Program-made: the position numbers and the translations under genes | Notes under the pieces: model-generated | Seen by the model: only the letters and a program-made list of their open reading frames with translations | What the model was told of the DNA's origin: nothing | Databases searched by the model: none | Origin: Neobacillus jeddahensis | GTDB taxonomy: Bacteria; Bacillota; Bacilli; Bacillales; Cytobacillaceae | Reading direction: 5' to 3' | Length of the DNA: 32,536 nt | NCBI RefSeq assembly: GCF_000612625.1 | Contig: NZ_CCAS010000046.1 | Location: 1 to 32,536 of the forward strand | In this document: in pieces, positions 7,294 through 14,936 of the stretch | Numbering within the stretch: the stretch's first letter is position 1 | Layout of the letters: each line of letters opens with the position of its first letter

Positions 7294-8115
7294 ATGAAAT
7301 GCATTTCAATTGATTTAGATGGTACCTTGTTAAACTCTGACCATGAAATATCAGAAGCAAACTTAAAAGCTTTGGCCGATCTAAAGGACCAAGGACACTG
7401 TATTATATTAAATACGGGCCGTGCTTACGCTGATGTCATTAAATTAAAAGCGATTCAAAATATGCAGATTCCTATCTTTTGTGTGAATGGTGCTGTTTTG
7501 TTCTCAGAAGATAGAGAGCTACTTTTTGAAGCAACCCTATCAAATACCACCTTTCGAAAAATATTTTCAATTTTAAAGGATTTAGGAGTTGGGATTCTCG
7601 TTTACACGAACCATGGCGGCTTTCCCTCCACCCTGCCACCATTACATGGAAAAAGTAAGCAGGAACTGAATGAATTGTTTCTAGAAAGTAATTATGATGA
7701 AATTCTTGAAAATGGCAATCTAAAAATCTATAAACTAATTGCATTGGTTCATCATGATGAGTTAGATAGAATCGAAAAAGTAAAAACTACTTTATTTGGT
7801 AAATTTCCAATTTCGATGGCATCTTCTTTTCCAAATAATGTTGAAATCACCTCAGCTGAAGCACATAAGGGGAAGGCTTTATTGCGCTACCAGGATCTGA
7901 TGAAGATTACCTTTGATGAAATAATTGCCTTCGGTGATGGGGGAAACGATCTCGCCCAATTTGAAGTGGCTACTACTTCAGTAGCAATGGAAAACGCACC
8001 ACTTCATGTGCAACAAAAGGCGGATATCATAACCAAGTCCAACAATGATGATGGCTTCGCCTATGCAGTTCGTCATCTTATCCAATTATTAGAGGAATTT
8101 CCTGTAGACAAATAA
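7294..8115 (+). CDS. Cof-type HAD-IIB phosphatase
   Basis: 273 residues from ATG 7294. HAD motif I is SIDLDGTLLNSD with catalytic Asp at residues 7 and 9. Motif II is ILNTGRAY near 42-49, a C2 cap follows, and motif IV is AFGDGGNDLAQFE near 217-229. It is a second member of the same subfamily as the gene at 703-1485 but clearly diverged; each likely acts on a different phosphorylated metabolite. The start is not fully certain. AAAGGA lies 14 nt upstream of the ATG, longer than usual, while the TTG at 7267 lies upstream of that site. It is closed by the hairpin at 8128-8169. Confidence 0.82.
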   Translation: MKCISIDLDGTLLNSDHEISEANLKALADLKDQGHCIILNTGRAYADVIKLKAIQNMQIPIFCVNGAVLFSEDRELLFEATLSNTTFRKIFSILKDLGVGILVYTNHGGFPSTLPPLHGKSKQELNELFLESNYDEILENGNLKIYKLIALVHHDELDRIEKVKTTLFGKFPISMASSFPNNVEITSAEAHKGKALLRYQDLMKITFDEIIAFGDGGNDLAQFEVATTSVAMENAPLHVQQKADIITKSNNDDGFAYAVRHLIQLLEEFPVDK

Positions 8116-8127
8116 TCCGATATTGTT

Positions 8128-8169
8128 CAAGAAAACGAGCATTCAGAAATCATGGAGCTCGTTTTCTTG
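8128..8169. terminator. Terminator between the HAD gene and a convergent small gene
   Basis: CAAGAAAACGAGC (8128-8140) pairs with GCTCGTTTTCTTG (8157-8169) over 13 bp. The T-richness on both sides allows it to serve both directions. Confidence 0.8.
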
Positions 8170-8230
8170 TTAAGAATAAACCTCCACATACAAATAAAAA
8201 AATAGATAAAGGCGAATATTAGCATTTGAG

Positions 8231-8398
8231 TTAATACTTTGTTAACAATTTCATGATTTCCCTTTTTCGTTCTCTATCCTTAACTCTAGTCAGATCAAGA
8301 GCAACTTCATGGCCCTTATGCTTTGCTCGTAATACTTCTCTAATCGCATTTCTTACACTTTCTTCATCGTCACGCACAACGATTACACTTCGCAGCAT
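8231..8398 (-). CDS. Small charged hypothetical protein, 55 residues
   Basis: Starts at ATG 8398 behind GGGGAGGAAAGG, a very strong ribosome binding site. The product opens MLRSVIVVRDDEESVRNAIR and ends KREIMKLLTKY. A short hydrophobic beta-strand (SVIVV) is followed by long, highly charged helices rich in Arg, Lys and Glu. I do not recognise the family. It lies between the cidAB terminator and a convergent HAD gene and has no partner gene. Confidence 0.65.
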   Translation of the reverse strand: MLRSVIVVRDDEESVRNAIREVLRAKHKGHEVALDLTRVKDRERKREIMKLLTKY

Positions 8399-8427
8399 TG
8401 CCTTTCCTCCCCTAATGGTTTGATTAA

Positions 8428-8468
8428 TAAAAAAAAACAGTCGTCATAACTATGTTATGGCAACCGTT
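8428..8468 (-). terminator. Terminator of the cidAB-type operon
   Basis: On the minus strand TGCCATAAC-ATA-GTTATGACGA forms a short hairpin. A run of nine to ten T follows, and it lies about 50 nt beyond the stop of the LrgB-type gene. Confidence 0.8.
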
Positions 8469-8519
8469 TGAGGAAATTAACTTAAGATATGAAATTTCCC
8501 ACCCATTTCGGATGAATTA

Positions 8520-9221
8520 CTATAAGATATGGTGGATATTCATATTCATCAACGGAGGAATAATCACTGCACCCCAGATTAACGTAATCAATGCCGCAAA
8601 AATCATTGCTAGCGATGAAAATGTGGCTTCTTGTTTTCCATATTCCATTGCTTTATTCGTTCCGACCCCATGAGCACCCATTCCCAGTGCTAGCCCTTTA
8701 GCAATGGGCGTTTTAATGGCCAAGGACTTAATCACGGTTGGTCCGACAATTCCGCCGATAACGCCCGTAATAATCACAAAAACTGTTGTTAAGGTTGGTA
8801 GTCCACCTATCTCCTTTGATACTTCAATTGCGATTGGTGTCGTAATCGACCTTGGCAAAATAGAAATGAGAAAGTCATATTTTAAATGTAATAATTTGGA
8901 CAATCCAAACGTAGAAAAAATAGCGACGAGCGTTCCGAACGTGATACTAACAATAATCGTCCCAATATATTTTTTAATGATGGCCAAGTTTTTATAAATC
9001 GGAACAGCGAAAGCAACTGTTGCTGGTCCAAGTAAATTGGTCAACCATTTAGAATTATGCATGTATTGGGTTGCTGACATATCCACCATGAAGATAAGAA
9101 AAATCAGTAGGATTGGGGCAAGCAACAATGGATGAAATAAGGGAAAGCTCCATTTGCCATATGCTGTTTTTGACAATCGATAGATAAGATACGTTAATAT
9201 AATGACAAGAATCATCTCCAT
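8520..9221 (-). CDS. cidB: LrgB/CidB family membrane protein
   Basis: A 233-residue integral membrane protein with about 6-7 hydrophobic segments. It carries the family signatures LPRSITTPIAIEVSKEIGG (about 121-140), ITGVIGGIVGPTV and GLALGMGAHGVGTNKA. It is the partner of the holin-like CidA/LrgA subunit; family members affect autolysis and, in Bacillus, pyruvate or overflow-acid handling. ATG 9221 has GGGGGGGAAA upstream. Its first codons overlap the end of the upstream gene by 10 nt, indicating translational coupling. Because a LysR gene lies upstream and no LytST is seen, this matches the ywbH-ywbG (cid) locus better than lrgAB/ysbAB. Confidence 0.9.
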   Translation of the reverse strand: MEMILVIILTYLIYRLSKTAYGKWSFPLFHPLLLAPILLIFLIFMVDMSATQYMHNSKWLTNLLGPATVAFAVPIYKNLAIIKKYIGTIIVSITFGTLVAIFSTFGLSKLLHLKYDFLISILPRSITTPIAIEVSKEIGGLPTLTTVFVIITGVIGGIVGPTVIKSLAIKTPIAKGLALGMGAHGVGTNKAMEYGKQEATFSSLAMIFAALITLIWGAVIIPPLMNMNIHHIL

Positions 9222-9586
9222 TGTTGTTTCCCCCCCTTTCGCCCCATTATTTTTTCAGCAGTTAAGGCAGTCATGCCCATCACAATAATTGTGCTTACTC
9301 CAATCAACCCAACAATTTCTGCACCTTGTACGCTTAAAATTTCATCATAATTTACAACCCCCACTGCCGATGGGATAAAGAACAGCAGAAGTTCAGCCAG
9401 TAGCCAATTTGCTCCTTTTTCAACCCACTCTAGCTTAATCATTTTTAAACAAAGAGCTAAAAACAGAAGGAATAATCCGAACATCGAAGCAGGAATCGGA
9501 AGAGGTATGATTTCTTTAACAGCTGCTCCCAAGAATAAAAATAAATATAAAAATAATACTTGTATAATAATTACTCCAAGTTTCAT
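9212..9586 (-). CDS. cidA: CidA/LrgA family holin-like protein
   Basis: A 124-residue membrane protein with four hydrophobic helices and the family block LPIPASMFGLFLLFLAL (about 29-45). It also has LLFFIPSAVGVVNY, typical of CidA/LrgA. It is likely the small pore-forming or transport subunit acting with the CidB-type protein encoded next. ATG 9586 is preceded by AAAGGA. A terminator-like hairpin lies only 20 nt upstream of the start codon, inside the expected leader, so expression may involve readthrough or attenuation. Confidence 0.9.
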   Translation of the reverse strand: MKLGVIIIQVLFLYLFLFLGAAVKEIIPLPIPASMFGLFLLFLALCLKMIKLEWVEKGANWLLAELLLFFIPSAVGVVNYDEILSVQGAEIVGLIGVSTIIVMGMTALTAEKIMGRKGGKQQWR

Positions 9587-9605
9587 CGTAATATCCTTTC
9601 TTCAT

Positions 9606-9637
9606 GCAAAAAAAGGAGCGATAGAACTCCTTTTTGC
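9606..9637 (-). terminator. Intrinsic terminator between the LysR gene and cidA, inside the probable cidA leader
   Basis: On the minus strand GCAAAAAGGAG-N8-CTCCTTTTTTTGC forms an 11-bp stem with a U7 run built into its 3' arm. It lies about 87 nt after the LysR stop codon and 20 nt before the cidA start. There is no space for a promoter after it, so transcripts of cidAB must pass through it. Confidence 0.75.
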
Positions 9638-9678
9638 TTAAACGAAATTAACTATAGAGTAATGGTACGCTGTTTTTC

Positions 9679-9727
9679 ATCATTCGTAAAATACATATTC
9701 AGAATGATTTGCATAACTAATAGTTAT
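9679..9727 (-). promoter_or_regulatory. LysR-type binding dyads upstream of cidAB
   Basis: Two dyads lie between the LysR stop and the cidA leader. ATAACTA-A-TAGTTAT (9713-9727) contains a T-N11-A motif, the classical LysR-type box, and overlaps the LysR stop codon. ATCATTC-N16-GAATGAT (9679-9708) contains the smaller dyad ATTCAGAAT. A weak -10 (TATAGT) follows on the minus strand without a good -35, as expected for an activator-dependent promoter. Confidence 0.5.
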
Positions 9728-10602
9728 AATGGATCCTTCAGAATAAAATCAATGAAGGTTCTTCCAGCATTAGAGATATAGCGGTCTTTCTTTGTTAGGA
9801 CGGCTAACCGCCATAGGATTTCTTGCTCTAGATCGATAACCTTTAAATCATGGTTGGATACCCGGTTGCAGATAGATTGTGGAAGAATCGTAATGCCCAA
9901 GTTTGCAGCTACCATTTCGGTCATAAGATCCCATTGTGAGCTTTTAAATAAGATTTTCGGAACAAACCCCGCCTTGCTGAAGTGATTCCACATAATTTGA
10001 TTCAGCGCAAATTCTTCGTGATAAAAAATAAACTCCTCATTCTTTAATTCCTCAAGATCAACACTTGCACGCATCGATAAGGGATGATCTTTGAAAACCA
10101 ACAACTTCATTTTTTCTTCCACGATTGGGTAGATATTAAATAGTTGATCATCAATGGGCAGTACGGCTACTCCCAGCTCGAACTCCCCTTCCTCGACACT
10201 TTTCACGACTCTGGCCCCACCATATTCAGTTATATTCAGTTCGATATTAGGAAAAGCATGATGAAACTTGGCAATGACTCTTGGGAAAAACAAACTGCCA
10301 ATAAAAGGTGGCAATCCGATATTGATTTGCCCCCTAGTTAAGTTGGTCATGTCATTTAATGTCGTTTTCATTTCATCCACCAGCACATTTATTTTTTGTG
10401 CAAATTCAAGGACAACCTTGCCTGCGTCAGTAACGTCACTTGTCTTATTGGTGCGAATAATTAAGGTCATTCCAAGCTCTTCCTCTAATGCCTTTATGGA
10501 TTTACTTAAGGCAGGCTGTGACAGATGTAGGTTTTCAGCTGCTTTTGTAATACTCTTATTCTTAGCAACTTCCATAAATAAGTTTAACTGTCTTATTTCC
10601 AA
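9724..10602 (-). CDS. LysR family transcriptional regulator (CidR-like)
   Basis: A 292-residue regulator. The winged HTH (residues 1-60) opens EIRQLNLFMEVAKNKSITKA and continues LHLSQPALSKSIKALEEELG, the standard LysR recognition region. The effector-binding domain follows (about 88-290, starting RGQINIGLPPF). I chose TTG 10602: GAGGTG lies 6 nt upstream and the protein then begins at the usual LysR position. The in-frame GTG at 10611 is part of that site. Its position directly upstream of cidAB in the same direction matches CidR (YwbI) of B. subtilis, which controls the cid operon. The effector is inferred to be an overflow metabolite such as acetate or pyruvate, not visible in sequence. Confidence 0.88.
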   Translation of the reverse strand: MEIRQLNLFMEVAKNKSITKAAENLHLSQPALSKSIKALEEELGMTLIIRTNKTSDVTDAGKVVLEFAQKINVLVDEMKTTLNDMTNLTRGQINIGLPPFIGSLFFPRVIAKFHHAFPNIELNITEYGGARVVKSVEEGEFELGVAVLPIDDQLFNIYPIVEEKMKLLVFKDHPLSMRASVDLEELKNEEFIFYHEEFALNQIMWNHFSKAGFVPKILFKSSQWDLMTEMVAANLGITILPQSICNRVSNHDLKVIDLEQEILWRLAVLTKKDRYISNAGRTFIDFILKDPL

Positions 10603-10688
10603 TAAAAACACCTCAATTAATCAGATCGGTTATAGTTTTCCTTGTAAGTATCATCACTATTACGGATACCTCAATAATGCAGTCCAAA

Positions 10689-10780
10689 AGCTCGCCGCTT
10701 GGCGAGCCCAAAGGGTGAAGACAGAGGGCGAAGTTGCACTTATGCCTGATAGGAAAGTTATGCTTGCCAATCGGCTAAAA
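10689..10780. repeat. Hairpin-rich intergenic segment, possibly a degenerate Bacillus intergenic repeat
   Basis: GCTCGCC-GCTT-GGCGAGC (10689-10706) is a perfect 7-bp hairpin in an otherwise non-coding spacer. It is followed by GTTGCACTTATGCCTGATAGG and then CTTGCCAATCGGC. The CTTATGCCTG...GG pattern resembles an intergenic repeat I recall from several Bacillus genomes. CGCTTATGCTTGCCGGC occurs again in the hairpin loop at 25546-25566. Assignment as a repeat family is from memory and weak. Confidence 0.35.
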
Positions 10781-10803
10781 AAACATCCCCATCACAGTGG
10801 GGA
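10777..10803 (-). terminator. Terminator of the brnQ-type gene
   Basis: On the minus strand TCCCCA-CTGTGA-TGGGGA followed by T7, within a few bases of the stop codon. Confidence 0.85.
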
Positions 10804-10806
10804 CAC

Positions 10807-12186
10807 TTATAATACACCTTCAGTTTTATTATTTTGCCGAATAACAGCAGTATTCACAATTCGCACAATTAACCCAGTAAGGACCATAGTCACAAAAACA
10901 GGCAACAGCCACCCCAATCCGTCTTCATAGAGAGGTAAGGTTTTTTCATAAAATGATACAACCACTTCAAGCCAGCCAAAATAGTTTATTTCAAGTAGCT
11001 GACAGAAAGTTTTAATGCCATCGATTAAGCTGATCATAAAGGTGACTGCAATCGTAGCTATATAAACGACTCTTGAATGATGAAATAGCTTTGACAAAAA
11101 TGTCAGAAGCATTAAAACAACTGCTAAGGGATATAACAACAGTAAGACAGGAATCGAGAAATGAATGATATTCGATAAACCAAAGTTTGCAGCAACAAAA
11201 GAGATCACTGAAAAAATAACAACCCACATCTTATAGCTGAGTGTTGGTATCAGTGTATGAAAATACTCACCACATGCTGTCATCAATCCTATGCTCGTCG
11301 TTAAACAAGCTAGGATAATTATAATCGATAACATGATGGTTCCTAATGACCCAAAATAATAAGAAGCAGCCTTTTCAAGTACTGGTCCCCCTGTATCAAA
11401 CAATCCGAATGCTTCTGTACTACTTGCTCCTAAGTATGCAACTCCCGCATAAATGATGCCAAGAAACACGATAGCTACTATCCCAGATTTCGCGGAGGCA
11501 ATTAAGATCCCGCGAGTAGAGGTCACACCCATTGAACGAATGGCGTTGATGACAATAATACCAAAAACAAGCGAAGCAAGTGCATCCATTGTATTATAGC
11601 CTTCCATTATGCCCTTCATAAATGATCCATGGATATAAGACTCCTGTGGTGCACCGATGGAGCCAATGGGTTTAACAATGACCATGACTAATAACACAAA
11701 AATAAGGATAATAATCCCCGGTGAAAGAATTTTGCCGATATGATCAACAATCTTGGCTGGATTTAACGAAAACCAAAGGGTAACGATGAAAAAAACAAAG
11801 GTGAATGCTAACAGTCCGATTTGTGCATATGCTTCCGGGACAAACGGAGCAATTCCGATATCATAGGCCACCGCTCCTGTTCTTGGCGCTGCAAAAAACG
11901 GCCCAATGGTTAAATAAAGAACTGCGGTAAATACAATGCCATATAAGGGATGAATTCGACCTGCGAGTTCCTGTAGATTTTTGCTTCCAGAAAAGCCTAT
12001 CGCTAAAATCCCAAGAAAAGGTAAGCCAATTCCTGTAATCAAAAAGCCACATACAGCCACCCAAATATTTTCCCCTGCTTTTTGTCCAAGCGATGCTGGA
12101 AAAATTAAGTTCCCTGCACCGAAAAATAATGCAAATAACATGACTCCTATGATGAAATACCGAGAAAATGGTAATTTATTTTGCAT
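10807..12186 (-). CDS. brnQ: Branched-chain amino acid transport protein (BrnQ/LIVCS family)
   Basis: About 459 residues with roughly 12 membrane helices; sodium- or proton-coupled uptake of leucine, isoleucine and valine. The N-terminus FIIGVMLFALFFGAGNLIFP is the hallmark of the LIVCS family. Further family blocks are GLPFLGILAIG and GPFFAAPRTGAVAYDIG (about 100-117). I prefer ATG 12186, with AGGATGGGG 6-7 nt upstream and an N-terminus aligned with known BrnQ proteins, to ATG 12198, which has an AGG directly abutting it. It has its own promoter (12241-12269) and terminator. The family is often under CodY or Lrp-type control, but I see no clear CodY box. Confidence 0.9.
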   Translation of the reverse strand: MQNKLPFSRYFIIGVMLFALFFGAGNLIFPASLGQKAGENIWVAVCGFLITGIGLPFLGILAIGFSGSKNLQELAGRIHPLYGIVFTAVLYLTIGPFFAAPRTGAVAYDIGIAPFVPEAYAQIGLLAFTFVFFIVTLWFSLNPAKIVDHIGKILSPGIIILIFVLLVMVIVKPIGSIGAPQESYIHGSFMKGIMEGYNTMDALASLVFGIIVINAIRSMGVTSTRGILIASAKSGIVAIVFLGIIYAGVAYLGASSTEAFGLFDTGGPVLEKAASYYFGSLGTIMLSIIIILACLTTSIGLMTACGEYFHTLIPTLSYKMWVVIFSVISFVAANFGLSNIIHFSIPVLLLLYPLAVVLMLLTFLSKLFHHSRVVYIATIAVTFMISLIDGIKTFCQLLEINYFGWLEVVVSFYEKTLPLYEDGLGWLLPVFVTMVLTGLIVRIVNTAVIRQNNKTEGVL

Positions 12187-12240
12187 ATTCTGCCCCATCC
12201 TGATTTATATTACTATTTTAATTGATATAGTCCGTGACTA

Positions 12241-12269
12241 ATAATACTATTCACCACAGCAAATTTCAA
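12241..12269 (-). promoter_or_regulatory. Sigma-A promoter of the brnQ-type gene
   Basis: On the minus strand TTGAAA (12264-12269) and TATTAT (12241-12246) are separated by 17 nt. The leader to the start codon is about 50 nt. Confidence 0.6.
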
Positions 12270-12403
12270 CCTAATTTAAGAACTTTTTAGACAATTCAAT
12301 ATAAGAAAGAACACAGGTATTACAAGAAGACAAAGAATCTCATTTAAGAAAACTCTATTTTTAACTTCAAAGAAAAGTCATTTTGAAATAATTATTTTAT
12401 TCA

Positions 12404-12440
12404 TCAAAAAAGACTTTTGATTAAACAAAAGCCTTTTTAC
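12404..12440 (-). terminator. Terminator of the YsaA-like HAD gene
   Basis: On the minus strand AAAAGGCTTTTG-TTTAAT-CAAAAGTCTTTTTT, a stem with one G-T pair and a T6 tail. It lies about 27 nt after the stop codon at 12467. Confidence 0.8.
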
Positions 12441-12466
12441 ATTCTTATTTTCATCCTTCTATTTGA

Positions 12467-13255
12467 TTAACTCATTTCTTCTAAAATACGGGTAAGTTCT
12501 TGCAAATGATTTATTTCATATGTAGGGATGATTTCACTACGTTCTTTGTTGTCGCGGTTAATCCAGATCGTTTTGATCCCAGCACGATTCGCACCAAGTA
12601 TATCTGTCATCAAATTATCCCCAACCATGAGAACTTCCTCCCTTGATAACGAATTCAATGAAAGCGCATGTTCAAATATGGCTGGATCGGGTTTTCCTCT
12701 CCCAAAATCACCAGAGATCACGATATGATCAAAATATGGTATTAACTCGGGCGTAATCGCCAATTTAGTATTTTGTAAATCAGGTGAGCCATTTGTCAAC
12801 AGAAGAAGCTGGTAATCATCTTTTAGACTATCTAATATTGCAAAAGTTTCTTCGTAGACAAATGGTGCCTGGCACCGTTCCTGAGGAAATCGTTCAGCCA
12901 ATTCGTAACCAAAGTCAAGGTCTTCTACACCTATGGTTTTTAATCCAGCTGTCCAGGCATTCCTTCGATAAGCAGGAACGGTCTCTTTCATTTTTCTAAA
13001 TTGATCATGATGATTGTCCAGAAAATTGCCCCATAATCCTTCGAATGGATTAATCCCGATCATTTGCGTAAAGGGATAAAATTCATAGGAGGTATATAAA
13101 TCCCTAGCAGCAGCCCGAACAGCCTCCTCTAGCTGTCTAGCATCCACTCCATACCGTTCTTCTGCAACTTTACAGGTTGCGGCAAACGCCGTTTTTATAC
13201 TTTTTTGATCCCATAGCAGGGTATCATCTAAATCGAAAAAAACTGCTTTAATCAA
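12467..13255 (-). CDS. HAD-IA family hydrolase, YsaA-like (possible phosphoserine phosphatase)
   Basis: 262 residues. Motif I is [13 protein letters not shown] (nucleophile Asp near 8). A helical cap spans about 15-130, motif II is [11 protein letters not shown] near 151-161, and the motif III Lys is in [12 protein letters not shown] near 183-194. Motif IV is [18 protein letters not shown] near 209-226. It resembles B. subtilis YsaA, which I recall being assigned phosphoserine phosphatase activity; that would make it the step after SerC. Other HAD-IA phosphatases cannot be excluded. The start is TTG 13255, with AGGAGAG about 8 nt upstream. Confidence 0.82.
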   Translation of the reverse strand: MIKAVFFDLDDTLLWDQKSIKTAFAATCKVAEERYGVDARQLEEAVRAAARDLYTSYEFYPFTQMIGINPFEGLWGNFLDNHHDQFRKMKETVPAYRRNAWTAGLKTIGVEDLDFGYELAERFPQERCQAPFVYEETFAILDSLKDDYQLLLLTNGSPDLQNTKLAITPELIPYFDHIVISGDFGRGKPDPAIFEHALSLNSLSREEVLMVGDNLMTDILGANRAGIKTIWINRDNKERSEIIPTYEINHLQELTRILEEMS

Positions 13256-13345
13256 CGAAAATCTCTCCTATCACTCTATATTTTTATAAGTTTACCATGT
13301 TAATGATTGAAAACAAATAATTTTACGAATGATAAGTTTTTTCTC

Positions 13346-14581
13346 TTATGCTAGAATTCGTTTTTCCCCATCAATTACTTTAATAGGAGCAATATTTTGC
13401 GTGAATTCTAGTGTCCCGATATACGTTCCTTTTTCATCACGAACTGCAAAATAACGTATATAGACATATTTATCCTTGAACTGAATCCAAAAGTCCTCAC
13501 TGTCCTTCCTCCCTGCCTTAAAATCCGCTAGTAGGTCTTCAACAACATGGACACTTCTTGGTGGGTGGCAATTCTGTACAGTTCGTCCTATAATCGCCTT
13601 GGTCCTGGCAAAAATTCTTTCTTTTCCATGTGAGAAATAACGAACGACATCTTCATGATCAATGAAGGTTATGTCAACTGGCAAATGATTTAATACCAGT
13701 TCAAGCTGTTTTAATGATAAAATGCCTGTTTCCATCTTAATCAATCCTTCTGAAATGGTTTTTTCGTCTAAACCCTTTCTTTCAGGCTTCCACTCCTCCG
13801 AAGGAGCAGATAAGCAATAACCAATTTGATCACTTTCATGAGCGATCTTCACCCACTCATCTTCCGTTAAGTTTTTCAGGGCCATTGGAAAAAGAATATG
13901 TTCTTCTTTGTAAATCATCCCCTTAACTTCTTGAATGATAAATTGGAGTATCTGTAAAACAGGTTGTTTTTCCCCATCATATGTCTGCAACTTTTGCTTT
14001 GCCTCTTTAATGGCGTCGCGGATAAAATCATCAATTCTCCACATATTGGTTGTAGGTCCATAGATTCCGTATTTCTCTAAATAAGGAAAAATCAAATTTT
14101 CTTTGCGGCTATAGTGCTTATCGATATCAAGTAAAAGATTTAAATCTTCAATGAGATGGAAAACATGTTCATGTGAATCTTCCTCTAAAAATTTGGCTAC
14201 ATGCATTTCTACTTGTGATTGAAGTAATCTTTCGATTTCTCTATTTTCAAGTTTAAAGGTGTGAACAGGATGTCCTGGTTGATCCTCAGGCTGTTCCTTT
14301 TGATTACTCGTACCTTTTTCAATAAAACTGTGAAATATTTCTGAATGCTGTGAATAAATTTGTTTTATATCTTCTGTTGGAATACTTTTCTCTTCAGCAA
14401 AAATATGCTGAAGTTGTGCAATTTCATCCACTGTAATAGTCCCAATAAAGGCATCATAATGTGCTTTTACTTCGTCTAAATTCCTTCCGTTATAAAGGTC
14501 TTGAAAAATTTGTTTTAATATCACTAAACGATCGGGATTGTTAGATGCTAGTTGTTCGCGGTTATTAATGAACTCACTCAT
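13346..14581 (-). CDS. DUF438 / hemerythrin / PAS domain protein
   Basis: A 411-residue soluble protein with three parts. An N-terminal DUF438 helical region spans about 1-95. A hemerythrin-like domain (about 100-255) has the iron-ligand pattern HPVHTF (105-110), HYSRKENLIFPYLEKYG (156 on), YKEEHILFPMA (224 on) and AHESDQIGYC (247 on). A C-terminal PAS-type domain (about 300-400) includes FIDHEDVVRYFSHG and HPPRSVHVVEDLLADF. The family is usually proposed to sense oxygen, nitric oxide or iron, or to repair damage; the function is not settled. ATG 14581 has AAAGGAGA upstream. It is divergent from the MhqO-type gene, with a possible Fnr/Crp-type site between them. Confidence 0.85.
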   Translation of the reverse strand: MSEFINNREQLASNNPDRLVILKQIFQDLYNGRNLDEVKAHYDAFIGTITVDEIAQLQHIFAEEKSIPTEDIKQIYSQHSEIFHSFIEKGTSNQKEQPEDQPGHPVHTFKLENREIERLLQSQVEMHVAKFLEEDSHEHVFHLIEDLNLLLDIDKHYSRKENLIFPYLEKYGIYGPTTNMWRIDDFIRDAIKEAKQKLQTYDGEKQPVLQILQFIIQEVKGMIYKEEHILFPMALKNLTEDEWVKIAHESDQIGYCLSAPSEEWKPERKGLDEKTISEGLIKMETGILSLKQLELVLNHLPVDITFIDHEDVVRYFSHGKERIFARTKAIIGRTVQNCHPPRSVHVVEDLLADFKAGRKDSEDFWIQFKDKYVYIRYFAVRDEKGTYIGTLEFTQNIAPIKVIDGEKRILA

Positions 14582-14654
14582 TTCAGATTCTCCTTTAACA
14601 TTGCTGTTTACTAGTTATTTTATTAATACCTTACCATGTCAAATACGGTTTGTT

Positions 14655-14670
14655 TGTGATTAACATCATT
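14655..14670. promoter_or_regulatory. Possible Fnr/Crp-type half-conserved site
   Basis: TGTGA-TTAACA-TCATT matches the Fnr consensus TGTGA-N6-TCACA at 8 of 10 specified positions. It is about 75 nt upstream of the start of the DUF438/hemerythrin gene, a family often tied to low oxygen or nitrosative stress. Suggestive only. Confidence 0.3.
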
Positions 14671-14739
14671 AGTACGCTTTTAATTGTGAAAACTTTAAGA
14701 CAAGACGGAATCACGTTAATAGTTTCTTTACACAGCTAT

Positions 14740-14786
14740 TTGACAATTATTTATATTCATGGTACATTTATCTCGAATTAAAGATG
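14740..14786 (+). promoter_or_regulatory. mhqO-type promoter with MhqR-like operator
   Basis: TTGACA (14740-14745), 17 nt, TACATT (14763-14768) form a good sigma-A promoter. Immediately downstream, over the expected start site, TATCTCGAATTAAAGATG (14769-14786) matches the B. subtilis MhqR operator TATCTCGAATTCGAGATA at 15 of 18 positions, with the ATCT...AGAT arms intact. MhqR is a MarR-type repressor released by quinone-like electrophiles. The leader to the ATG is about 160 nt. Confidence 0.7.
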
Positions 14787-14936
14787 TTTTAATTAAAGGT
14801 ATATTCACTATTTTTAGCAAAACTGTAGGTGGGGATTGTTTTTTTAATCACTCCTCACCTTCATAATAGAGTGTTACTGCTTGTTTAAGGAATACTTCAT
14901 GTAGGCTGAATAAATTATTTAATAGGAGCGATTTAA

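Noticed and set aside
10268..10930. 220-codon plus-strand frame
   Set aside because: Antisense shadow of the LysR gene and the end of the brnQ gene.
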